DNA of 64,000 nt, taken from Isotricha intestinalis. Taxonomy: Eukaryota; Ciliophora; Litostomatea; Vestibuliferida; Isotrichidae. The notes under the pieces were generated by a model. It ran no database searches. It saw nothing but the letters and a program-made list of their open reading frames with translations, and was not told where the DNA came from. The stretch spans positions 1-64,000 of the forward strand of contig JAJJLU010003493.1 of NCBI GenBank assembly GCA_023807065.1, read 5' to 3'. The translations under genes were made by a program, and so were the position numbers. Positions 8,991 through 19,400 of the stretch are shown in pieces (position 1 is the stretch's first letter; every line of letters begins with the position of its first letter).

Positions 8991-10247
8991 ATGGAATATA
9001 AAAGAGAATGGGATGGTTATTTTAATTATGAATATGATGTTCAATCAGTTAATAATGGAATTGATATATTTGAATTTTCTTCAATTGAATCTGAAAAAAG
9101 AAAAATGAATGTTTCTTTTGGAAATACTTTTAAAAAAGAAGAAATAAATAAAAATAAAATAAATAAATCAAAAAGTATATTTATTAATGATGATAATATG
9201 TTTGATGATTCTTTTTATGAAATTCAAAAATTAAAAAATCAATTAATAAAATATCAAGAAGAGAATAAAATTTATATTAAAAAAGAAATAAAATTTTTAA
9301 AAGAAATTAATGATAAAGATAAATTAATTAAGGAACTGGAAGAAAAAATAAAAAAATTACAAAATTTAAATTTAATTTTAAGTGAAGATAATAAAAAATT
9401 ATTAGAGTTAGTTCATTTATTTAAAATTTTATCTGAACTTGATAAAAAAAATAATTTTAAAAATAATGATGTTAAAGAAAATAATATAAATAAAGAAAAT
9501 GAAGTTTTTAATTATAATGTAAAAAAAATTCCAAATCCAAAAAGATTTATAAATATTTCAAATAATAAAGAAAATAGTATTAAAACAATAAAAGATAAAA
9601 TAGAAAGAAATTATTCAATTAAAAAAACAAATGCATATTCAAAATCGAAAATAAATTCAAAAAGTTTATCAAAAGAAAAAAATAAAGAAACAAATTTTGA
9701 AAGTAATTTTAATGATAGTTATTTATATCAAGATAAAAATTATATAAATTATCAAAATAAAACAAATAAATATTCATCTAGAAATACAGCACTTCTAAAT
9801 CCTAAAAATTTAACTTATGAACCATATCCAAAATTTGAAAAAGGAATAATAACAATATCAAGTTGTTCAAATAATAATAGTGGAAATGATTCTTTAATAT
9901 ATATTGAAAATAGAACAAAAGATTATTCACTATTAAATAGTAAATATTATAGTAATACTTTACCTATAAATGAAAGTAAATATAATAATAATTGTAATAT
10001 TCCAATAAATGAAAATAATAATATTAATTTTTTAAGTGAAGATATTAGAGTAACAAATAATAATACTTTTAATAGTAATGATTATAAAGAATTAATTGAA
10101 AGGTTAAATAAATATAAAGCAGGGAAATTTTATAATAATAATAATAGAAACATTAATAATATTAATAATGATAAAATACCTTTTCAATTTTTAACTACTG
10201 AAAAATTATATAGAAATATTTTAATATCTCAATTTGGAGAAATATAA
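8991..10247 (+). CDS. Asn/Lys-rich coiled-coil protein, function unknown
   Basis: I place the start at the ATG at 8991 (418 residues); the two upstream codons begin at TTG, not ATG. Residues about 60-150 form a leucine/lysine heptad region predicted to be a coiled coil. The rest is low-complexity Asn/Ser/Lys sequence with no recognisable domain, membrane segment or signal peptide. The tail (LTTEKLYRNILISQFGEI) is less repetitive and may be a conserved end motif. It lies divergent to LSM12 and convergent with the 14-3-3 gene (66 bp between stops). I do not recognise the family. Confidence 0.6.
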   Translation: MEYKREWDGYFNYEYDVQSVNNGIDIFEFSSIESEKRKMNVSFGNTFKKEEINKNKINKSKSIFINDDNMFDDSFYEIQKLKNQLIKYQEENKIYIKKEIKFLKEINDKDKLIKELEEKIKKLQNLNLILSEDNKKLLELVHLFKILSELDKKNNFKNNDVKENNINKENEVFNYNVKKIPNPKRFINISNNKENSIKTIKDKIERNYSIKKTNAYSKSKINSKSLSKEKNKETNFESNFNDSYLYQDKNYINYQNKTNKYSSRNTALLNPKNLTYEPYPKFEKGIITISSCSNNNSGNDSLIYIENRTKDYSLLNSKYYSNTLPINESKYNNNCNIPINENNNINFLSEDIRVTNNNTFNSNDYKELIERLNKYKAGKFYNNNNRNINNINNDKIPFQFLTTEKLYRNILISQFGEI

Positions 10248-10313
10248 AAATTTTTTCTTAATATAAAAAATCAATAAAACAACAAATTGTTATTAAAGAA
10301 TTTAAATAAAAAA

Positions 10314-11045
10314 TTATTCTTCATTTTTACTTTCAATTTCTTTTTTCCACATATCAATATTTTCTTTCATTAACATTAAAATAGAAGAAGCTGATTTATA
10401 TTCTTGATTATCATTAACTTTATCTAATTGATGAATACCTAATTCAAAATTTTCTTGACAAATTTTTAAAGCATTTTCAACATCATCTAAAAATTCATAA
10501 TGAAAAATAGCATAATATAAAGATAAACCTAATTTAATTGGATTTGTAGTAGATAAAGAATCTGTTAATTCATAAGCTTCTTTATAAAAATTAATTGCTT
10601 TTTCAGTTGAATCTTTTTTTTGATTTTCTTCTAAAATATCTGCTAAAGTTCTATAAAATTCAGCTTTTATTTTTAAATATAAAACCTTAGTTTCATTTTT
10701 TTCTGCTTTATTTATTAAATAATTATCACAAAAATTAATTACTTTATTACAAATTTCACCTATTTCTCTTTTTATAACTTCTCTTAAATTAGTATCAATT
10801 TTCTTAAATTTAGAATTTGTTTTTTCATCATTTGAAATGACTTTATTTAAAACTTTAATTTGATTTTGTTTTTTTTTAATATAATTACCATAAGTAATAC
10901 TGAATAAATTTATTTCTTCAATTGATAAATCATTTTTCTTTGATTTTACAATTTCTTCCATACATTTCATTGCATCTTCATGTTTATTAATATTTTCTAA
11001 AACAGTCGCTAAATATAATGCTTTTTTTAAAGTAACATCACTCAT
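10314..11045 (-). CDS. 14-3-3 family protein with altered ligand pocket
   Basis: The product has 243 residues, the normal 14-3-3 length, and its nine-helix pattern aligns along its whole length with canonical 14-3-3 proteins. Landmarks are LSIEEINLFSITYGN, ETKVLYLKIKAEFYR, NPIKLGLSLYYAIFHYE and MKENIDMW. 14-3-3 dimers bind phosphoserine/threonine peptides. The residues that contact phosphate or peptide differ here. The positions of human zeta K49, R56, Y128 and N173 are G53, Q60, T133 and Y177. Only R127 (R132) and N224 (N229) are kept. The protein therefore probably has the fold but not standard phosphopeptide binding. It is divergent from the PHD gene with 110 bp between start codons. Confidence 0.9.
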   Translation of the reverse strand: MSDVTLKKALYLATVLENINKHEDAMKCMEEIVKSKKNDLSIEEINLFSITYGNYIKKKQNQIKVLNKVISNDEKTNSKFKKIDTNLREVIKREIGEICNKVINFCDNYLINKAEKNETKVLYLKIKAEFYRTLADILEENQKKDSTEKAINFYKEAYELTDSLSTTNPIKLGLSLYYAIFHYEFLDDVENALKICQENFELGIHQLDKVNDNQEYKSASSILMLMKENIDMWKKEIESKNEE

Positions 11046-11155
11046 TTTTTATTAATTAATTTATTTAAAATAATAAAATAAAAAAAGTTTGGTTTTATAA
11101 CATTCTATTTTTTTTTAATAAAAATATATAATTTAAGTTTAATGGAATAAAAAAT

Positions 11156-13180
11156 ATGAAACGGGAGATAGAGAATGATAGTTTAATTAATTCAAACCCA
11201 AGATGTGAAATTTGTTTTAATAATATTGATTTTAAAAAAGATAATAGAATAAAAGAATATTATAAAAGATGTATTAATTGTGGAAGTTGGTATCATTCTA
11301 TATGTGAATTAGAGTTTTTTGGAAGAAATTTTTCTAATAATAAATGTTATTCATGTAATACACAATTTGAGAAAGAAAAAAAATGTATAATATGTAAAAA
11401 AAAATGTGGAATGATGATAAATTGCAATAATAATAAATGGATTCATATATTATGTTTTCAATCATTTGATTTTTTTTTTAATATTAAAGCACCAAATGAT
11501 GAAAATATTTACACGGATTCTATTATAAAAGTAAAAAGTAAAAAATGTAATATTTGTAATGAAAGAAGTATTTTAGTTATTAAATGTTCTAAATGTGGTT
11601 TACAATTTCATCCTTTTTGTGCTTTTAAAGCTGATTTTAATATTAAAAAGTATAATAATTTTATTAATTTTCCTTGTTGTAAACATCATTTTTTATATTG
11701 TAATAATAAGAATAATGATAATATTAAAGAAAACAATTATTTTAGTCATATTAATTATGAACAAAAATATAAAGATATTTTATCTTTTAATTTTAAAACT
11801 ATGAAAGATAATATTCATTTGAATAATAGAATTTATTCTAATAAATGTAATGGTTTAATTAAAAGATTTGATCATTTGAAATATAAAATGAATTGGGATT
11901 CTTTTAATATTTATTTTCAAGATTTTAATCAAAATCAAATAAATACTTTTGTAAATACATCACATATAAATAATAATCAAATAATTCCAAAATTAGAAAA
12001 CTATAAATTAGGTAATTTCGTTTTTCGTGGTTTCAATTGTTATCTCCTATTTAAAATAGGATGTTTAGATACTAATTCTTTAAATTTATCAAAAGAAAAA
12101 ATTGTAAATAAAAATGTGAAATTTTTAAATAAAAAAAGATTATTAAAAAAAAAATATTTTGAAATAGATGATAATATCGATGAAAAAATATTATTAAAAA
12201 GAGCTTTTGGAATATCAAAAATATCAAAAAAATTATTATATTTAGAAGCATTAGCAAGAGAAGAAAACGCAAATTTAAATTTAGATTGTAAATATAATTT
12301 TGTATCAAATGAAATAAAAATAAAAGAAACAATGTTAAATATAATATCAAAAAGGAATTCAATATTAATATCAAAATTAAAATTGCAATTAAAAGAATAT
12401 AAATCAAAGAAAGAGAATTATTTAGAACAAATAAAGAGAAAATGTTCAAAAATGAATTATTTAAAAATAATAAAGACATTAACAGAAAGTTTTCAATCAC
12501 ATTATGGTGAATCATTAGATTTTGAAAATATAAACGAATGTGATTGTTGTGTTTGTTTTGGTGAATTTGAAAATACAAATATACCAATATTATATTGTGA
12601 TGGATGTAATGTAGGTTATCATTTAAATTGTTATGGATTATATAATATTCCTACTGGAAAATATTATTGTGATTTATGTAAAACACATTTAAATAATAAT
12701 GATAATATTTATTGTTCTTTATGTCAAGGAAATAAAGGTGCTATGAAATATATAAATGAATATGATTGTTGGATTCATGTTACTTGTGCTTTAATTTCTA
12801 ATTTTATTGAATTTGATAATTATAGATGGTTTAAAGGTATTAAATGCTTTATTAAAATTCAAGAATTAGTTAATGTTAATTTTTGCTGTTTTTGTTATAG
12901 TAATAAAGGAGAATTATTTCAATGTTTTAATTGTGGAAATTTTTCACATTTTTTTTGTGCTTATTTCAATGGAGCTTTGTTTAGTTTTGAAAATAATAAA
13001 AATAATTGGAAAAAATATTTAAAAATTGATTCTTGTATTTGTAATTTCAATAATAATCAGTATAATCATAATAATGGAATTAATAATTATAATAATAAAA
13101 ATAATGGTTGGAATGAGGAAAAAAGATTATTTGAAATTAAATATAGAAAATTAATTTATCAACATAGTAAAATTGATTGA
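11156..13180 (+). CDS. Double PHD/extended-PHD zinc-finger chromatin protein (BRPF/JADE-like)
   Basis: The product has 674 residues. Two cassettes of a PHD finger followed by an extended PHD are visible. The first (about residues 18-180) runs through CEICFNN, CINCGSWYHSIC, CIICKKKCG and CNICNERSIL to a CxxHH end. The second (about 460-625) is canonical: CCVCFGEF, ILYCDGCNVGYHLNCYGL, YYCDLC, CSLCQGNKGAMKY, CWIHVTCAL and FCCFCYSNKGELFQC. The PHD plus C2HC-ePHD order is that of BRPF, JADE and MLL-class proteins, which read histone H3 tails within acetyltransferase or methyltransferase complexes. The middle (about 200-455) is basic and helical with no bromodomain, PWWP or SET seen. The gene ends in TGA followed at once by TAA. 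The histone-reader role is inferred from the domain type. Confidence 0.85.
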   Translation: MKREIENDSLINSNPRCEICFNNIDFKKDNRIKEYYKRCINCGSWYHSICELEFFGRNFSNNKCYSCNTQFEKEKKCIICKKKCGMMINCNNNKWIHILCFQSFDFFFNIKAPNDENIYTDSIIKVKSKKCNICNERSILVIKCSKCGLQFHPFCAFKADFNIKKYNNFINFPCCKHHFLYCNNKNNDNIKENNYFSHINYEQKYKDILSFNFKTMKDNIHLNNRIYSNKCNGLIKRFDHLKYKMNWDSFNIYFQDFNQNQINTFVNTSHINNNQIIPKLENYKLGNFVFRGFNCYLLFKIGCLDTNSLNLSKEKIVNKNVKFLNKKRLLKKKYFEIDDNIDEKILLKRAFGISKISKKLLYLEALAREENANLNLDCKYNFVSNEIKIKETMLNIISKRNSILISKLKLQLKEYKSKKENYLEQIKRKCSKMNYLKIIKTLTESFQSHYGESLDFENINECDCCVCFGEFENTNIPILYCDGCNVGYHLNCYGLYNIPTGKYYCDLCKTHLNNNDNIYCSLCQGNKGAMKYINEYDCWIHVTCALISNFIEFDNYRWFKGIKCFIKIQELVNVNFCCFCYSNKGELFQCFNCGNFSHFFCAYFNGALFSFENNKNNWKKYLKIDSCICNFNNNQYNHNNGINNYNNKNNGWNEEKRLFEIKYRKLIYQHSKID

Positions 13181-13265
13181 TAAATTTAGATTAAAAAGAT
13201 TTTTTAATTGAATTATTTTCTATAATTATAAATTATTAAATTATTTATAATTATTTTATTACATT

Positions 13266-14159
13266 CTAATTTTTTTCTTCTTCTTCAAAAATAATTGAAG
13301 AATTACTTATATCATTTATATTAAATACCACTTCATTAATTCCATTTAGTTTTAATTTCTCAATAAAATTATATGGGTTTTTCTTTTTGAAAATAGGATA
13401 ATTAAAATTATTATCAAATCTAATATTCGGTAATTTAAAATTATTTTTTATTTCATTATTAATTCTTTCTTTTTCAATTAATTCATAAAAATTATCTAAA
13501 TCAGAAATATAATTTCCAACTACACAAAAATCTTCTTTTAAATTAATTTTCTCATTTATTTCTTGGGAATACATAGATAAATTATAATAATATAAATTTT
13601 CATAATCAACTAAATCAATAGTAATTTGATTATCTTCACAATAAGTTAAAATATCATTAATTATTTTATTATAAGAATCTCTTAAATTACAAGATAGAAA
13701 AACATGTTTTTTTATTTTTTTTAAAGAATAACAATAAATACAAATGATTTCAGAATTATCAATTAAACTTTGTGTAGGATAAACCATTTCATCTTCAAAA
13801 AATCTTATATGACAACAATTTTTTCCAGTAATTATTTTTTGAAAAAGAAAAGGATAACTTTCACTAAAATTTTTAAATTGTTTATATGATAAAATTAACT
13901 TATTATTTATTATTATTTGAGGTATAGAATATGTATTATTTATTTTAAATATTTTACCTATTTTATTATATGAAGTTCTTATATTTTTATTTAATTTTGT
14001 TTCTTTGTTAAAATTCATTTCTTGATTTATATCTTCAATAATGTAATTTTTAATTTTTTTGCTTTTGAAATATGATATTATTTCATTTGATTGTTCAAAT
14101 TCTGATTTAGAACTATTTAATGAATTAATTACTAAAGTAATTTGAACTTCTTCAAACAT
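13266..14159 (-). CDS. Tandem thioredoxin/glutaredoxin-fold protein without CxxC
   Basis: The product has 297 residues. The first half (about 5-105) follows a glutaredoxin/SH3BGR-like pattern: a strand-helix start (VQITLVINSL), an alternate helix, then YSIPQIIINNKLI, which matches the 'vPqvFInG' cis-proline loop of glutaredoxins. The second half (about 135-235) repeats a similar alternating pattern. No CxxC or CxxS active site is present at the expected N-terminal position, so redox catalysis is unlikely. SH3BGR-like proteins are non-catalytic members of the fold. This is a fold-level call only; the function is unknown. It converges with the PHD gene with 85 bp between them. Confidence 0.45.
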   Translation of the reverse strand: MFEEVQITLVINSLNSSKSEFEQSNEIISYFKSKKIKNYIIEDINQEMNFNKETKLNKNIRTSYNKIGKIFKINNTYSIPQIIINNKLILSYKQFKNFSESYPFLFQKIITGKNCCHIRFFEDEMVYPTQSLIDNSEIICIYCYSLKKIKKHVFLSCNLRDSYNKIINDILTYCEDNQITIDLVDYENLYYYNLSMYSQEINEKINLKEDFCVVGNYISDLDNFYELIEKERINNEIKNNFKLPNIRFDNNFNYPIFKKKNPYNFIEKLKLNGINEVVFNINDISNSSIIFEEEEKN

Positions 14160-14542
14160 TTTAATTTTATACTTTTTAAATTTAAAATTATTAAAATAAC
14201 CAAATATATAGAAATTATTATAATCATAAAATCAAAATTAATTCTTTTCTAAAGTAATAATATTTTAATATCTATATAAAAATAATAAAAAAACATTAAT
14301 TTATAAATCTTAAATTACTTAATAAAAACTATTTTAGAAATATTAATATTTATTACTGTAATATGATTTTATTTTGAGTATTAGTATTTTTTTCTTTGAT
14401 TTATTCAAAATCTAAATTGAAAGTAGAAATTAAAATTCATTATTCTTTTTATTTTTAATTCTTCAATTTTATTTTGATATTTAATAAATTTTATTTTTTT
14501 TTTAAAAATAAAAACCAAAAAATAATATTTTTATCTTAATTT
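14160..14542. other. Intergenic, no feature seen
   Basis: This is a 383-bp A/T-rich gap upstream of the thioredoxin-fold gene and downstream of the helicase gene, both on the minus strand. I saw no ORF, RNA box or repeat that I could support. It presumably holds the promoter of the gene ending at 13266 and the 3' end of the helicase gene. Confidence 0.4.
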
Positions 14543-16345
14543 CTAAGAATATAAATCATCTTTTTGTTTTTTAAATTCCTTTCTCATTAATTTTTCTCTT
14601 TTTTTTTTATCTTTCTTATTTTCAAACCATTTTTTTTTAGGTCTACTTTTAATTTCATTTTCATACATTTTAATATTTATTGTTTTTTCAACATCTCTTT
14701 CAGCTAATTGAATTTCTTTTTCACAATTTTCATTAATAATATCATTATCAACATCACTTTTAAAATCTAAGATTTTTTTATAAACACTTTTAATATCTTT
14801 ATTATCAATTTTAATGAAATTAAGTGGGATATTAATTTTTTCTTTTTTTAATAATTTCTTTAAAACACTTCTATCTTTTTCACTACAAATAGTAATTGAT
14901 TCTCCAATATAACCTTTTCTTGCAGTTCTCCCAATTCTATGAATATATCTTTCTGTTAAAAGAGGCATTTGAAAATTTATTACATATCTAACTTTATCTA
15001 TATCTATTCCTCTTCCTGCTATATCTGTTGCTAATAAAAATTTAACTTTTCCTTTTTGAAAATTATCTAATGATTTTATTCTTTCTGTTTGATTTATATT
15101 CGAATTTATTTCTACACATGAATTTATATTAAATTTACTTAGCATTAATTTACTTTTATGACATTCACTTTTTGTGTTAAAAAATATTATTGTTCTATAT
15201 AATTTTTTCTTATTTATTAAATTTATTAAATATGACATTCTCTTTTCAAATTCATTTTCTTCTATATTTTCAAATTTTAATCTTACTATACTTTGAGTTA
15301 AATTTGATAAAATTGCACTTTGAGCTATTTTAATTTTAATTGGATTATTTAAAGCATTTTCACCTAAATCAATAACTTTAGGATTTAAAGTAGCTGAAAA
15401 AAGTAATGTTTGTCTATTTAAATTTTTTTTTATTATATTTAATATTTCCATTATTTCATCTTTAAAACCTAATTCAAGTAATTTATCTGCTTCATCTAAA
15501 ACTAAAATATTTACATTTTCTAAATTAATACTTTTAAAATTATATAACATATCTATTAATCTTCCTGGAGTAGAAATAATAATATCAGGTAAATTATTTT
15601 TAATTTTATTAGTTTGATTTTCAACACTCATTCCACCACATAAAAAAATATAATTTAAATCAATATATTTAGATAATTTACTTAACATTTCATTACATTG
15701 TAAAGCTAATTCTCTAGTTGGAACTAGAATTAAAGCTTGATATATTAATTTATTTTTTTTTGAAGTTCTTGAAATAATAATTTTTTGAATTATTGGTAAT
15801 AAATAACATGCAGTTTTTCCTGAACCTGTTTCACTATTTACTAAAACATCATGACCATTTATTACTATTGGTATTACTTTTTCTTGTACTTTTGTTGGAG
15901 TGTAATATTCCATTTCTGATAAACCTTTTATTATTAATTTTGATAAATTAAAATTTAGAAATGATATTCCTTTTGCATATACTGCATTTTCAAATTTATC
16001 TAACATATATATATTTTCTTCTGCTTCTTCTATTGATTTTTCATCTTCTAAATTTTTATTTTCTAATTTATTATTATTTAATTCTATATTATTTATTTTT
16101 AAATCTCTTTTTCTTTTATTTTCTTTTATATTTTTTATTTCTTTTTCATTATTTAATATTTTTTCATAATTCCATAATGATGTTTCTGGTTTATTCCTTT
16201 TTTTAGTTAAATAATTATTTCTTTCTGAAAATTTATCAAATACATTTGTTTCCATATCAAAATCAAAAAAATTATTTTCTGATTTTTTTTCGTTTTCTTT
16301 TTCAATATTTATTTCTTTATTCTTTTGGTTTTTTATTTTACCCAT
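14543..16345 (-). CDS. DRS1: DEAD-box RNA helicase, DDX27/Drs1-like
   Basis: The product has 600 residues. All core motifs are present. The Q-motif region lies at about 129-155 (F..F.L...I...L..M.Y..PT..Q). Motif I is ETGSGKT (172-178), Ia is PTRELA (209-214) and GG is at 237-238. TPGR spans 259-262, DEAD spans 284-287 and SAT spans 317-319. GRGIDI and HRIGRTARKG mark the C-terminal RecA lobe. The tail has KSRPKKKWFENKKDKKKREK, very close in form to the 'RPKRTWF' tail of Drs1/DDX27, which is why I favour that subfamily. Drs1 acts in the nucleolus in 60S ribosomal subunit assembly. The N-terminal 120 residues are Lys/Asn/Glu-rich. It is divergent from the otubain-like gene with 85 bp between start codons. 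Confidence 0.85.
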   Translation of the reverse strand: MGKIKNQKNKEINIEKENEKKSENNFFDFDMETNVFDKFSERNNYLTKKRNKPETSLWNYEKILNNEKEIKNIKENKRKRDLKINNIELNNNKLENKNLEDEKSIEEAEENIYMLDKFENAVYAKGISFLNFNLSKLIIKGLSEMEYYTPTKVQEKVIPIVINGHDVLVNSETGSGKTACYLLPIIQKIIISRTSKKNKLIYQALILVPTRELALQCNEMLSKLSKYIDLNYIFLCGGMSVENQTNKIKNNLPDIIISTPGRLIDMLYNFKSINLENVNILVLDEADKLLELGFKDEIMEILNIIKKNLNRQTLLFSATLNPKVIDLGENALNNPIKIKIAQSAILSNLTQSIVRLKFENIEENEFEKRMSYLINLINKKKLYRTIIFFNTKSECHKSKLMLSKFNINSCVEINSNINQTERIKSLDNFQKGKVKFLLATDIAGRGIDIDKVRYVINFQMPLLTERYIHRIGRTARKGYIGESITICSEKDRSVLKKLLKKEKINIPLNFIKIDNKDIKSVYKKILDFKSDVDNDIINENCEKEIQLAERDVEKTINIKMYENEIKSRPKKKWFENKKDKKKREKLMRKEFKKQKDDLYS

Positions 16346-16430
16346 TAGAATAAAATAATATTTTTAAGATAAATATTAAATTATATTTTTTATTAAAATA
16401 TAAGTAAAAATTGTTTAAATTTATAATCAA

Positions 16431-19400
16431 ATGAATTCAAAAAAAGAAAATGAAGAATCAAGTGGTTATCAGCCTTTGAATTTAAAAAAAAAAGAAGAAA
16501 ATAATGGAGGAAATGAATTAAATTCTTTATTATCAGAATTAAAAAAACAAAAATCAAAAATAGATAATTTAATATCAGATTCATTAAATAAGAAAAAAAA
16601 ACATCATAATAACAAAAAATATAATAATAATACAAATAAAAAAGAACCCATAGAAAATATAAAGTTTAATCAAATAAACATAAATAATGATTTAAAAAAG
16701 ATATTCAACAATAAAAAAAAAATAAAAGAAGAAGAAAAAAGATTAGAAGAAGAAGAAAAAAAAAGAATAGAAGAAGAAAAAAAAAGAATAGAAGAAGAAA
16801 ACAAAAAATTAGAAGAAAAAAAAAAAAAATTAGAAGAAGAAGAAAAAAAAAGAATAGAAGAAGAAAAAAAAAAATTAGAAGAAGAAAAAAAAAAATTAGA
16901 AGAAGAAAAAAAAAAATTAGAAGAAGAAAAAGAAAAAAAAAGATTAGAAGAAGAAAAAGAGAAAGAAGAAAAAATGAAAAAAAGAGAAGAAGAAATTGAA
17001 TTAAGAGAAAAAAAACAAAAAGAAATAGAAGAAATATTAAAAAAACAAAAAGAAGAAGAAGAAGAAAGATTTAAAAGAGAAAAAGAAGAATTTGAAAGAA
17101 AAAAAAAAGAAGAAGAAGAAAGATTTAAAAGAGAAAAAGAAGCTTTTGAAAGAAAAAAAAAAGAAGATGAAGAAAGAAGAAAAAAAGAAGAAGAAGAATT
17201 TAAAAAAAAAGAAGAAGAAATTAGAAATAAAATTGAAGAAGATAGAAAAAAAAAAATTGAAGAAGAAAGAAAAAAAAAAATTGAAGAAGATAAAAAAAAA
17301 AAAATTAAAGAAGAAAATAAAAAAAAAATCAAAGAAGAAAATAAAAAAAACAAAAAATCAGAAAAAAAAAAAAAAGAAGAAGAAAAAATGCCTAAAAATT
17401 TTTTCCAAGATTTAAAAAAATCTAAAATTAATGATGAAAATATAGAATATTTAGAAGAAGTTTCAGATGATGAAGGAAAGATTCCAAAAATTAGTGAGCC
17501 AGAAGATAAAAAGAATATTCATCCAAATATTTCAGCATCATTTTTGAGTGATAGTGAAGACACAAAAAAATCAGAAAAAGAAAACAAAAAAAAAGAAGAT
17601 AATAATGAAGATATAGAATTTGAAGATGTTGATGATTTTGAAGAAGAAAAAGGAGGAATTGTTGAAAATAAAAAAGAAGAAAAAGGAGGAATTGTTGAAA
17701 ATAAAAAAGAAGAAAAAGGAGGAATAGTTGAAAATAAAAAAGAAGAAAAAGGAGGAATAGTTGAAAATAAAAAAGAAGAAAAAGGAGGAATTGTTGAAAA
17801 TAAAAAAGAAGAAAAAGAAAATAAATCAGAATCAGGTTTAAATAGTATGAAAAAAGAACAAAAACCTTCAACTATAAAAAATGAAGATAATATTAATGAT
17901 TTTAGTGTAATTCAACCTGATAATAAACTTTTATCAAGAGAAAAAGAAGAAGAAATAAATGAAAATAAAAGAATGTATGAAAAAATAATGCATAAATATT
18001 CTGAACAAGAAAAAAATTTAATAGATAATATTGTTCATAATATTTATTGTTTTGATACTGAAAATCCTAATTTAAATGATATAAATAATTTTCATTATAT
18101 AAATGAATTAAAAAATGAAGAAAAAAAATTAAGTGAAATAATAAAAAATTTTAATGAAAAAATAATTGAACCTGAAAATCAAACAATAACACAATCAAGA
18201 AAAAACTATTTTTATTTAACTAAATTCACAGAAGGAAAGATTAATAAACATTTTATTAGTTTTATTGAAGAACATGGCGGTAAGATTGCTTTTCATGTTA
18301 AAGATATGCAAAAATTATTTGAAGAATCTAATATGAAAAATATATTAAGTGATATAGATGAAAATTCAGAACAAGAAATATTTGAAAAAATGAAATTTTT
18401 AGATTCTTTAAATAATCCAATAGGAAATTTTGAAAATTTACAAACTTTAATTTATAAATTTTCACTCTATGAAAATTATAAAATTATGTTTGAATTTCAA
18501 AAAAATTTTTTTTATTGGAGAAATTGTATTACTGATGGTAATACTTTTTATAGAAGTGTTATGTTTTGTATAATTGAAAATTATATTATTAATAATAATG
18601 TTAAAGATTTAACAATTTTAATTTGTGAAATATTAAGTAAAGATTATTGTAAATTATATAATAATAAAAATATTAATGTGACAGTTATTAAAGATATTTT
18701 AAGTTTGATTTTATATTATGTAAAAAAACATAAAATTAAAGAAGCTTACTCAGTTTTTTTAAAATCATATCTTTTAAAAAGTAAATATTTCGATGAAGCA
18801 TTAATAATATATTTAAAACATGTTTTATCTATTTATTTAAATAAAATATTTGAATATGCAGAAAATGAACCAAGTAAAAAGTATACAAATTTAAAAAGTA
18901 AATTAAGTGATATAGATGGTATTGAAGAATTTGGAATTGATGCTGCAATTTCACTAATATATTTTTTACCTTATGTTTTTAAGCTTAATTTGATATTTAT
19001 TTATTTGGATGGATTAATAAAAAAATGTCATTATGAAGAAATAATACGCGATCCTAATGAAGATGAAAATTCTGTAAATTTAATACTTGGAAATTTGTTT
19101 TGTTCATATTATATTTTTTATCCACAAGAAATAAATCAAATTATTAAATATGAAAATAATATAAAAGAAATAAAATTAAAACGATTAACTTATGTTTCAA
19201 AAGAAAAAGAACAATGTAAAATATGTAATAATGATGAAGAACATATAAAATTTTTAGAAAAAAAATATACTATATGTAAATCATGTTTAACAAATTATTT
19301 AAATGATATAATAACAAAAAGATCAAAAGATATGAAAGATGATAATTTATTTGGTTTAGAATATTATTCAAGAAGAATTCATCTTCAAGATAAATATTAT

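Noticed and set aside
16670..17353. Ser/Phe-rich minus-strand ORF of 227 codons
   Set aside because: Exact antisense of the Glu/Lys helix of the otubain-like gene; Ser/Phe arises from reversed GAA/AAA codons.
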